Origin: Proteobacteria bacterium SG_bin5
GTDB lineage: Bacteria; Pseudomonadota; Alphaproteobacteria; Sphingomonadales; Sphingomonadaceae
NCBI GenBank assembly: GCA_002083475.1
Contig: LWDI01000033.1
Coordinates: forward strand, 1 to 31,772
Reading direction: 5' to 3'
DNA: 31,772 nucleotides
Below, one piece after another: positions 1-5,396 of the stretch (the stretch's first letter is position 1; each line of letters begins with the position of its first letter). A program made the position numbers and the translations under genes. The notes under the pieces are model-generated. The model was not told where the DNA came from, made no database searches, and saw only the letters and a list, made by a program, of their open reading frames with translations.

Positions 1-518
1 AGCAGCCGGTTGCGCGCGCGCATCGCCGCTTCGTAGCGCGTCGCATGGGTCGCGTGCGCCGGGAACAGCGCGAGTGTCAGCCGATCGAGGAAGCGCCGCC
101 GCTCGCCCGCCGCCTCGACGAACAACCGGTCCATCGCCGGGGTGAGCCACAGCACGGTCAGCCAATCGGCGAGCGCGGTGGCGGCGGCGCTCGCGCCCTG
201 GATGCGCACCAGGCGGCGTTCGGGCGCTTGCGGCTGGGTGCCGGTCGCGAGCTCGACGGCATCGCCCGGCCCCGCGCCCAAGGTCGCCGCGACCCCGAAG
301 CCCCCGGCCCCGCCTTGGCGCGCGACTTCGCCCAGCCGCGCCTGGCGCAGCCCTCGGCCCGGCGCGAGCAGCGACACCGCCTCCAGAATGTTCGTCTTGC
401 CGACGCCATTCTCCCCGGTGAGCACGACGAAGCCCGGCGCGGGATCGATCGCGAGCGCGGGATGGTTGCGAAAATCGGTCAAAATCAGGCGGCGCAGCAC
501 GCGCTTGCTGTAGCGCAT
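1..518 (-). CDS. recF: DNA replication and repair protein RecF, 5' part (runs off the left edge)
   Basis: The leftward frame opens at the ATG at 518-516 and stays open to base 1, giving about 172 N-terminal residues. It begins MRYSKRVLRRLILTDFRNHP, the usual RecF opening, in which a short beta strand is followed by the conserved TDFRNH segment. A Walker A motif, GENGVGKTN, lies near residue 36 and is followed by the RecF-typical ILEAVSLL and PGRGLR. Further on, WLTPAMDRLFVEAAGERRRFLDRL is the conserved RecF helix region. RecF is an SMC-like ATPase that loads RecA at single-strand gaps together with RecO and RecR. The Walker B and signature motifs lie beyond the left edge. There are no frame breaks in the visible part. 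The assignment is firm; a start a few codons further in cannot be excluded. Confidence 0.95.
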   Translation of the reverse strand, partial: MRYSKRVLRRLILTDFRNHPALAIDPAPGFVVLTGENGVGKTNILEAVSLLAPGRGLRQARLGEVARQGGAGGFGVAATLGAGPGDAVELATGTQPQAPERRLVRIQGASAAATALADWLTVLWLTPAMDRLFVEAAGERRRFLDRLTLALFPAHATHATRYEAAMRARNRL

Positions 519-592
519 CGGGGCCCGGTGTCTCGCCTGTTTCGCAATTGCGCTCCACAAGGGCGGCGGCCGGGGGGCCGGAGGAACCACGC

Positions 593-1159
593 ATGCGCCT
601 GCCACTCATCACGCCCGCCGAGCTCACGCCCGAGCAAAAGCCGCTTTACGAGGATATGAAGGCGGGCATCGCCAGCGCCTTCAACGATTTCAAGACGATC
701 GACGAAAATGGCGCGCTCTGCGGCCCCTGGAATCCGTGGCTGCACGAGCCCGTTTACGGCAAGGCGGTGTGGGAGCTGACCAAGGCGATGTCGATCGGCG
801 CGAGCTTGCCCGATCCCGCGCGCCAGATCGCGATCCTGGTGACCGGCGCGCATTTCGACGCGGCCTATGAGCTTTACGCGCATATCGCGGTCGCCGAGCG
901 CGAGGGGATGAGCCAGGCGCGGCTCTCGGAGCTGTGCGCGGGGGTGAAGCCGCGCGACCTGTCGCCCGAGGAAGCGGTCGCTTACGACGTCGCCTTCGCG
1001 CTGGTGAACGGCGGCGTGCTGCCCGAGCCATGCTACCGGCTCGCGGTGAGCAGTTTCGGCCAGCATGGCGCGAACGAGCTGATCTATCTGGTCGGGCTCT
1101 ATTGCCTGGTGTCGATGACGCTCAACGGCTTCAACGTGCCGGTGCCCGAGCGGGAATAG
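593..1159 (+). CDS. carboxymuconolactone decarboxylase family protein
   Basis: A 188-residue protein starting MRLPLITPAELTPEQKPLYEDM. The ATG at 593 is preferred over an in-frame ATG at 548 because GGAGG sits at 580-584, a good distance upstream, and because homologues start with this M-R-L-P-L segment. The helical pattern and the conserved ARQIAILVTGAHFDAAYELYAHIAVAEREG stretch (about residues 78-107) match the CMD/AhpD-like alpha-helical fold. The CxxC peroxidatic pair of true AhpD is absent, so a thiol peroxidase role is unlikely. Members of this family include gamma-carboxymuconolactone decarboxylase and many enzymes of unknown substrate. It stands alone, divergent from recF, with no catabolic neighbours that would indicate a substrate. 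Family assignment is good; the reaction is unknown. Confidence 0.8.
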   Translation: MRLPLITPAELTPEQKPLYEDMKAGIASAFNDFKTIDENGALCGPWNPWLHEPVYGKAVWELTKAMSIGASLPDPARQIAILVTGAHFDAAYELYAHIAVAEREGMSQARLSELCAGVKPRDLSPEEAVAYDVAFALVNGGVLPEPCYRLAVSSFGQHGANELIYLVGLYCLVSMTLNGFNVPVPERE

Positions 1160-1244
1160 CAACATCGGTGGCGGGCCGAGCCGCAAGTTCGTTCGATCCG
1201 CCACCGGTCGTTATCTTAAATGCCGATGCTGTTACGGCTGAGTG

Positions 1245-1505
1245 CTATCCTTTGGCGCGTGCCGGGAAAATATAGGCTCCGGCATACCCCACCAGCAAAA
1301 ATAGCAAGTTCCAAGCTCGTTCTGGCCCCTTTTCATCCTTTGTTGACGTTAAAATGAACGCGGCACAAAGAACCATAGCAACAACCAAGATGATTGCACC
1401 GACATATAATGCAATATGGTCTTTGACAAGGCTAATCTTACCGCCTGGGACAGCCCTATTAAGGTCTATTTTCTCAGGTTCGGAATTATCTTGTCTATCT
1501 TCCAT
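1245..1505 (-). CDS. small two-TM membrane protein coupled to an RHH regulator
   Basis: An 86-residue protein of unknown function. About 28 polar residues (MEDRQDNSEPEKIDLNRAVPG) precede two hydrophobic segments: roughly 31-53 (IALYVGAIILVVAMVLCAAFIL) and 66-80 (WNLLFLLVGYAGAYIF). A charged loop, TSTKDEKGPERA, lies between them. Its ATG overlaps the TAA stop of the upstream RHH gene by one base (TAATG), which implies translational coupling. Base composition is clearly more AT-rich than the surrounding housekeeping genes, which fits acquisition by transfer. I do not recognise a family. A small membrane protein paired with an RHH DNA-binding protein has the shape of a toxin-antitoxin or small regulatory module, but nothing in the sequence proves toxicity. 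Confidence 0.6.
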   Translation of the reverse strand: MEDRQDNSEPEKIDLNRAVPGGKISLVKDHIALYVGAIILVVAMVLCAAFILTSTKDEKGPERAWNLLFLLVGYAGAYIFPARAKG

Positions 1506-1723
1506 TACGGAAGCAATCCAACCACTTCCGCATCAAGCTTCTTCGATTCTTCGACAAATCCCATATGAGGGCGACCATGGCGCTTTTGCTCACGGGCGAC
1601 TTTCATGACGGCAAGACCTCGACGGATAATGTCCGCCTTGGTGGTCGACGCCTCATCTGCCAACTCGTTGAGCAATTCGGCAACCTCTTCGCTGACATCG
1701 AACGTCAGCCGCGTGCGAGCCAT
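1505..1723 (-). CDS. ribbon-helix-helix (CopG/Arc-type) DNA-binding protein
   Basis: A 72-residue protein, MARTRLTFDVSEEVAELLNELADEAS, then TTKADIIRRGLAVMKVAREQKRHG. The pattern is a short N-terminal beta strand (RTRLTFDVS), helix A (EEVAELLNELADEA), a turn (STTKAD) and helix B (IIRRGLAVMKVA), which is the classic RHH fold of dimeric operator-binding proteins. The 28-residue C-terminal tail is charged and could contact the partner encoded by the overlapping downstream gene. The start at 1723 is supported by a GGGAG-type ribosome site (AGGAATGGGAGTAGCGG before ATG). The gene lies in an AT-richer islet under the promoter at 1817-1845, with a palindrome between promoter and start that would suit autorepression. 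The target and partner are inferred. Confidence 0.7.
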   Translation of the reverse strand: MARTRLTFDVSEEVAELLNELADEASTTKADIIRRGLAVMKVAREQKRHGRPHMGFVEESKKLDAEVVGLLP

Positions 1724-1771
1724 CCGCTACTCCCATTCCTACCTCTACGACACAGCGGCCCTGCCGGATCA

Positions 1772-1788
1772 TGCATGCCGGACATGCA
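1772..1788. promoter_or_regulatory. palindrome TGCATG-N5-CATGCA, candidate RHH operator
   Basis: A perfect 6+6 bp inverted repeat with a 5-bp centre lies in the leader between the RHH promoter and the RHH start codon. Outer arms TGCCG (1762-1766) and CGGCA (1793-1797) extend the symmetry imperfectly. It would lie roughly 20-40 bases downstream of the predicted transcription start, a plausible position for autorepression. The function is inferred. Confidence 0.4.
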
Positions 1789-1816
1789 CGGTCGGCATCA
1801 CAGCCGCCGCAGGTCG

Positions 1817-1845
1817 CACATAACGCGACTCTTTCTCTGTGTCAA
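1817..1845 (-). promoter_or_regulatory. sigma70-type promoter of the RHH/membrane-protein operon
   Basis: Reading leftward, the sequence contains a perfect -35 hexamer TTGACA (1845-1840), a 17-bp spacer and TATGTG (1822-1817) as the -10. The hexamers sit in an AT-rich stretch upstream of the RHH gene. The expected transcript would start near 1810 and carry a leader of nearly 90 bases containing the palindrome at 1772-1788. Confidence 0.55.
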
Positions 1846-1982
1846 TTTTTTTCCGTATTTTTTACGATAAATTGGCGGCAAATTTAGCGGGCTTTGGTGC
1901 CAATTACCAACTGAAAATTGCATGCAGAATGACTCGCATAGGGTCAGTGGCCGTGTTAGAATCCCATTCCAGGAGTCACCGC

Positions 1983-2267
1983 ATGATCACTGAGATGATC
2001 CCGTGGGTGCGAATGTCGCGCCGCATGAAGGACGGACTGTCGATGCTTACGCCAAGCGCACGCCAACGCGTATTACGAGCGTGGAAGCAGGCTTTCGCCC
2101 ATCCAGAAAATGTTGAAGTATATTGGGAGCATACAAGCACATTTGAACTTACTATCCAGGCATTTTTACAAGATGACATATTGTTCGTTCTAGGCAGCTG
2201 CGGCAGTAAACTTCGCTTGATGTCGATTCAGATATTCCGCCGATCGGGCAACCGAACGCTCCACTAG
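1983..2267 (+). CDS. orphan 94-aa protein of the AT-rich islet
   Basis: A short protein starting MITEMIPWVRMSRRMKDGLS and ending in SIQIFRRSGNRTLH. The start at 1983 is chosen because AGGAG at 1971-1975 is spaced 7 bases from the ATG, an excellent ribosome site. Frame-open codons upstream to 1839 lack such a site and are probably not translated. A possible -10, TAGAAT, lies at 1957-1962. The middle part (LTPSARQRVLRAWKQAFAHPENVEVYWEHTSTFEL) looks helical followed by beta structure. There is no signal peptide and no membrane segment. Base composition is lower in GC than the flanking genes, consistent with the same acquired islet as the RHH operon. I do not recognise a family and assign no function. 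Confidence 0.5.
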   Translation: MITEMIPWVRMSRRMKDGLSMLTPSARQRVLRAWKQAFAHPENVEVYWEHTSTFELTIQAFLQDDILFVLGSCGSKLRLMSIQIFRRSGNRTLH

Positions 2268-2272
2268 ATATA

Positions 2273-2710
2273 CTAAACACACCCCAGCGCCGCCGCGTCG
2301 ATCGCGGTCGCGGCGCCCGCTAGCGCATAGACATCGGCGAAAGGGCGTCCGCTCGCGCCCTGCGCCTCGACGCTCAGACTCCGCCCGGCGCGCATCGCCG
2401 CGACGATCGCGGCGTCGGTGCGCGCATCGGGCGCCCAGGCGTCGCGATCCCCCGCGATCAGCTCGAAGCGCCGCGCGCCGATGCTGAGCGTCACCCGCGC
2501 GCGCGGCGCCTTGGCCGCCGAGAGCCGGACGTGGAGCTGCCCGCGCAGCCCCTGGCGCGGCCAGGAGCCGATCGCGACGAAGGCGCGCCCCGCCCCGCCC
2601 GCGCGCACCGGCGCGGCGATCGCATAGCAATTCTGGGGCGGCCCGCCGCGGAACGCGCCCCAATCGCCGCGTACCGCGAGCAATTCGGCGGCGAGCGCGA
2701 GCGCGATCAT
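2273..2710 (-). CDS. IalB-like (invasion-associated locus B family) periplasmic protein
   Basis: A 145-residue protein. A short hydrophobic N-terminus (MIALALAAELLAV) is followed by GDWGAF, then QNCYAIAAPV, FVAIGSWP, LHVRLS, FELIAGDRDAWAPD, DAAIVAAMRAGRSLSVEAQG and YALAGAATAIDAAALGCV. The W-x-x-F then C-Y-A-I opening and the closing LxGxxxAIxxxxxxC with a terminal cysteine are typical of the IalB domain proteins of sphingomonads, in which the two cysteines probably pair. The start overlaps the stop of the phosphatase gene as ATGA (2707-2710), so the pair is translationally coupled. The signal sequence is unusually short, which is the main oddity. The molecular role of this family outside Bartonella is unknown. 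Confidence 0.6.
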   Translation of the reverse strand: MIALALAAELLAVRGDWGAFRGGPPQNCYAIAAPVRAGGAGRAFVAIGSWPRQGLRGQLHVRLSAAKAPRARVTLSIGARRFELIAGDRDAWAPDARTDAAIVAAMRAGRSLSVEAQGASGRPFADVYALAGAATAIDAAALGCV

Positions 2711-3336
2711 GCCGGCGCGCTCCCGCCGCCGCGCACCACGATCTCCTCGCGCCCGCCCGCGATCAGCGCGACGCTCCCCTGCGGCAAGCTCGCCGCCGCC
2801 GGCACGCCGAGCGAGGGCCAGGCGGGCAGATCGAGCATCACCCCGCGCAGCACGCAGCTCGACACGCCGTGCATGATCACCAGCCGATCGCCCGGATCGT
2901 CATCGGTCTCGGCGAGCCAGGCGCGCACCCGCGCGGCGATTTGCGGGTAAGTCTCGCCATCGGGCGCTGGCCGGAGCAGCCCGCTCGCGGCATCGAATAC
3001 AGGCCCCACCTCGGCGATCACCTCGGCATAATAGCGCCCGCCCCAGCTGCCCATGCCGATTTCGACCAGGCGCGAATCGGCGCGCGCGGCGTGCCAATCG
3101 AGCTCGAGATGCTCGGCGATCACCGCGAGCGTCTGCAGCGCGCGCCCCGTGCTCGACGCCCAAAGTGAAAGCGCCGGCTTCGTCCCGAGCAGCGCGCGCA
3201 ACGCTTCGCCCATTGCCTCGGCCTGGGCGAAGCCCGCGCGGGTGAGCGGGGTGTGGAGCGCTTCGCCCTGCAAGCGGCGCGCGGCGTTGAACACCGTTTC
3301 GCCGTGCCGCGCGATGAAATCGCGTCCTTGCCGCAT
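2707..3336 (-). CDS. histidine phosphatase family protein (phosphoglycerate-mutase fold)
   Basis: A 209-residue protein. The phosphohistidine motif ARHGET lies near residues 9-14, with R and H placed as in branch-1 histidine phosphatases. Other family landmarks are PLTRAGFAQAEAMGEAL (about 30-46), SSTGRALQTL (about 61-70, the second catalytic arginine), LVEIGMGSWGGR (about 89-100, the acid/base region) and VIMHGVSSCVLRG (about 153-165, the second catalytic histidine). All the core residues appear intact, so an active phosphatase or mutase is likely. The substrate cannot be read from sequence. It starts 13 bases after the stop of the DUF465 gene and overlaps the IalB-like gene by 4 bp, so the three probably form one leftward transcript. 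Confidence 0.85.
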   Translation of the reverse strand: MRQGRDFIARHGETVFNAARRLQGEALHTPLTRAGFAQAEAMGEALRALLGTKPALSLWASSTGRALQTLAVIAEHLELDWHAARADSRLVEIGMGSWGGRYYAEVIAEVGPVFDAASGLLRPAPDGETYPQIAARVRAWLAETDDDPGDRLVIMHGVSSCVLRGVMLDLPAWPSLGVPAAASLPQGSVALIAGGREEIVVRGGGSAPA

Positions 3337-3349
3337 CGTCCCCGCGCCT

Positions 3350-3547
3350 TCAGGCGATGATGTCGGGGATCAACTGATCCTCGAGCAGCGTGATTTCGTC
3401 GCGCAACCGCAGCTTGCGCTTCTTCAGCCGGGCGAGCTGGAGTTCATCGGCCCCCGCCGCCTCGCCGAGCGCGGCGATCGCCGAGTCGAGATCGCGATGT
3501 TCGCTGCGCAGCGTCGCCAGCCGCTGAGCGATCACTCCCTGATCCAT
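3350..3547 (-). CDS. DUF465/YdcH-family small coiled-coil protein, copy 1
   Basis: A 65-residue, almost entirely helical protein: RLATLRSEHRDLDSAIAALGEA, then DELQLARLKKRKLRLRDEITLLEDQL. The LxxLKKxKLxLKDEI core is the signature of the YdcH (DUF465) family, which is common in alphaproteobacteria and of unknown function. It is the first gene of the leftward DUF465-phosphatase-IalB group. A paralogue is encoded divergently at 3781-3936 across a 233-bp intergenic region, and the two share the K-L-K-K-x-K-L-R-L core. Confidence 0.8.
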   Translation of the reverse strand: MDQGVIAQRLATLRSEHRDLDSAIAALGEAAGADELQLARLKKRKLRLRDEITLLEDQLIPDIIA

Positions 3548-3780
3548 CCCACCATCCTCGGCCCCACCTACCCCCGGCGCGCGCGCGCCGAAAGCACGGC
3601 GGATTCCAGCATTTGCCCGGCCGCCCCGCTAGCAGATGCGCGCCAGCGTTTCGATGGCAAATCCTTTGGTCCCCAAAAAGCCCGAATCCGTCGCGCGGAC
3701 GCTCGCCAACCCCGCGCGGCTGTGATTTACTCGATGGTCCCGGCGCGTACCGGGCCGGGCATAGCGAAGGAGACTGCCCA

Positions 3781-3936
3781 ATGAACAGCGCGCATCTGTC
3801 GGCTCTGCAAGCCAAGCACGCCCAGCTCGATCGTCAGATCCAAAGCGAGCTGCAGCGACCGCTTCCCGACGCGCTGATCGTGGCCGAGCTGAAGAAGCAA
3901 AAGCTTCGCCTAAAGGAGGAGCTCACCGAGCATTAA
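3781..3936 (+). CDS. DUF465/YdcH-family small coiled-coil protein, copy 2
   Basis: A 51-residue protein, MNSAHLSALQAKHAQLDRQIQ, then a helix containing ALIVAELKKQKLRLKEELTEH. The LKKQKLRLKEEL core is diagnostic of the family. The ATG at 3781 has AAGGAG at 3768-3773 about 7 bases upstream. It is shorter than copy 1, with only a short polar segment before the core helix. The two copies are transcribed away from each other, so their promoters must share the 3548-3780 interval, which otherwise shows no obvious feature. Confidence 0.8.
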   Translation: MNSAHLSALQAKHAQLDRQIQSELQRPLPDALIVAELKKQKLRLKEELTEH

Positions 3937-4022
3937 GCGCTCCGGCCCGGCCGCCTTTGGGGTCTAGACACTAGGGGCAGGCGACCGGGCCCGTTTTCGC
4001 AAGCGATACGCCCGCGCATCGA

Positions 4023-4391
4023 TCAGCGGCGCGGCTGATAAGCGACGGGTTTCAGCGGGCGATTGCCGGTGACCGGTTTGCGCGCGCGCTGCGGATCGAT
4101 CGGTTCGTCGAAGGCGATACCGAGCCGGCCATGCGCCGCCCAGGCGACCTTGCCCGACACCCAGCCGATCCCGCGCACTTCGATTTCGAGCGAGTCGCCC
4201 TGCGCCACCGCGCGCGGCACTTCCGCCATCAGCCCACCCGCCGAAATGTTGCGCACGCGGCCATCGATGGGATCGCGCACGCCGCGCAAACGGAAGCGCG
4301 CGCCCAGGAAGATGCTGTCGCGCATTTCATGGCGCCCGGTGCCGGGCTCATCCTCGATCTGATCGAATCGGTCGACGGAAAGCTGGTCCAT
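4023..4391 (-). CDS. PilZ-domain protein (candidate c-di-GMP receptor), copy 1
   Basis: A 122-residue protein starting MDQLSVDRFDQIEDEP at the ATG at 4391; upstream in-frame codons do not resemble the family. The PilZ landmarks are HEMRDSIFLGARFRLRG (about 21-37), then VRNISAGGLMAEV (about 46-58), which is the (D/N)xSxxG motif, and a closing VAWAAHGRLGIAFDEPID (about 82-99). The usual RxxxR c-di-GMP arginine pair upstream of the N-I-S-A-G-G motif is not clear here, so ligand binding is uncertain. The C-terminus is basic and proline-rich. It lies downstream of dksA but is separated from it by about 160 bases that include a hairpin. A second stand-alone PilZ protein is at 11502. Confidence 0.75.
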   Translation of the reverse strand: MDQLSVDRFDQIEDEPGTGRHEMRDSIFLGARFRLRGVRDPIDGRVRNISAGGLMAEVPRAVAQGDSLEIEVRGIGWVSGKVAWAAHGRLGIAFDEPIDPQRARKPVTGNRPLKPVAYQPRR

Positions 4392-4477
4392 GCAACTCTC
4401 GGTAAATATTGGGAAAACCACTGGCGTAGTTGCCCTTACCAGCCTGAAATAGCCCGCGCACTCTCTCCAAATGCTTA

Positions 4478-4504
4478 AGCGGCGCCCCGAAGTGGGACGC
4501 CGCT
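4478..4504 (-). terminator. hairpin downstream of dksA, possible terminator
   Basis: AGCGGCG at 4478-4484 pairs with CGCCGCT at 4498-4504, with CCC/GGG continuing the stem inward past one mismatch. It lies about 50 bases past the dksA stop and before the PilZ gene. The run following it on the leftward strand (TTAAGCATTT) is only a weak T tract, so termination is plausible but unproven. Confidence 0.35.
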
Positions 4505-4552
4505 CGCCAACTATTCGCTCTTGATGAAACTGAAATCGCCGCGCGCGATCAC

Positions 4553-5017
4553 TCAATCGTCGCGCGAAACCTTTTCGTTGCGCTCGTGGCGCTCCTGCGC
4601 TTCCACCGTCATCGTCGCGATCGGGCGCGCTTCCAGCCGCGCGAGCGAAATCGGTTCGCCGGTCACCTCGCAATAGCCATATTCGCCTTCCTCGATCCGG
4701 CGCAGCGCGGCGTCGATCTTGGAGATCAGCTTGCGCTGGCGATCGCGCGTGCGCAGCTCGATCGACCAATCGGTCTCGCTCGACGCGCGGTCGGTAAGGT
4801 CGGCCTCGCGCAGGCTGTCGGCCTGGAGCTGGCTGAGCGTTTCCTGCGCCTCGTGGAGGATCTCCTCCTTCCAATGCAGCAGCTTGGCCTTGAAATAGGC
4901 TTGTTGACGGGGGTTCATGAACGGTTCGTCGTCGCTTGGCCGATAGATGCGCTCGGCATCATTGGCGGCGGCGGGCTCAAACTCTTGGCCTTGAAGGCTC
5001 TTCACTACGGACGCCAT
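4553..5017 (-). CDS. dksA: RNA polymerase-binding transcription factor DksA (cysteine-poor type)
   Basis: A 154-residue protein. The ATG at 5017 is preferred over an in-frame GTG at 5023 because TAGGAG ends 7 bases before the ATG and only 1 base before the GTG. The long helical hairpin runs from about YFKAKLLHWKEEIL to RDRQRKLISKIDAALRRIEEGEYGYC. The coiled-coil tip carries DLTDRASSETD, matching the D-x-x-D-x-A tip residues that reach the polymerase secondary channel. The globular end reads GYCEVTGEPISLARLEARPIA, followed by a helix with QERHERNEK. Only one cysteine remains where E. coli DksA has four, so the zinc site is absent, as is usual in alphaproteobacteria. DksA with ppGpp sets rRNA and amino-acid operon transcription. 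A promoter candidate is at 5071-5099. Confidence 0.93.
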   Translation of the reverse strand: MASVVKSLQGQEFEPAAANDAERIYRPSDDEPFMNPRQQAYFKAKLLHWKEEILHEAQETLSQLQADSLREADLTDRASSETDWSIELRTRDRQRKLISKIDAALRRIEEGEYGYCEVTGEPISLARLEARPIATMTVEAQERHERNEKVSRDD

Positions 5018-5396
5018 CCCCACTCTCCTACGCGAAACAATTTTATTTCATGCGTTTCCACCCGGCCGCGCCTATACGCTCCCCCGGGCTTGGCGACAAG
5101 CAATGTTGACGCATCGTTACGGCACGAAAGGTGCGGCGGCGTGCCTTTTGCCCGCGACCGCTCGCTTCGCCGCCGCGCGATCCCCGCCCAATAATCTTCA
5201 CCTAAAACCGTCCCAGCTTGAAACATTAACCATGATCGCGTGCGCCTTCCCAAGCGGATAGCCGCGATGGGACAGGAATTGATGGTTAAGATCGTTGAAC
5301 TTAAGGCTTTATTCTGCACTGTGCTGGATAGCCGACCCCGAACGGTGCCGCGACGGCGGACCGGGAAGATGGGGCAGGCCGAGAAAAGGAAACGCG
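5018..5396. other. 379-bp divergent intergenic region, dksA to Ser-rich gene
   Basis: No gene is visible here. It holds the dksA promoter candidate (5071-5099) and an AT-richer stretch at about 5215-5310 that probably contains the promoter of the rightward Ser-rich gene, although I could not pick out a convincing -35/-10 pair there. TTAACCAT at 5226-5233 and TTAA-N7-GAAC at 5286-5300 resemble parts of CtrA sites but are not full matches. Confidence 0.5.
5071..5099 (-). promoter_or_regulatory. promoter candidate of dksA
   Basis: Reading leftward: TTGTCG (5099-5094), a 17-bp spacer, then TATAGG (5076-5071). TTGTCG is a good alphaproteobacterial -35. The predicted transcript would start near 5065 and carry a leader of about 45-50 bases before the dksA ATG. 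Confidence 0.5.

Noticed and set aside
1245..1723. Calling the RHH/membrane pair a proven toxin-antitoxin system
   Set aside because: Gene size, overlap and promoter layout fit, but there is no recognisable toxin family and no evidence of toxicity, so it is reported only as a candidate module.
1839..1982. An N-terminal extension of the 94-aa islet gene back to 1839
   Set aside because: No ribosome site precedes 1839, while AGGAG at 1971-1975 is ideally placed for the ATG at 1983. The extension also crosses the -35 region of the divergent RHH promoter.
4392..4874. A long N-terminal extension of the first PilZ protein through the dksA region
   Set aside because: The extension is an out-of-frame image of dksA and carries no family similarity; the PilZ protein begins sensibly at 4391.
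5226..5300. CtrA-type sites (TTAACCAT; TTAA-N7-GAAC) upstream of the Ser-rich gene
   Set aside because: Neither is a full TTAA-N7-TTAA site, and TTAA is not rare enough in this AT-richer stretch to be convincing.
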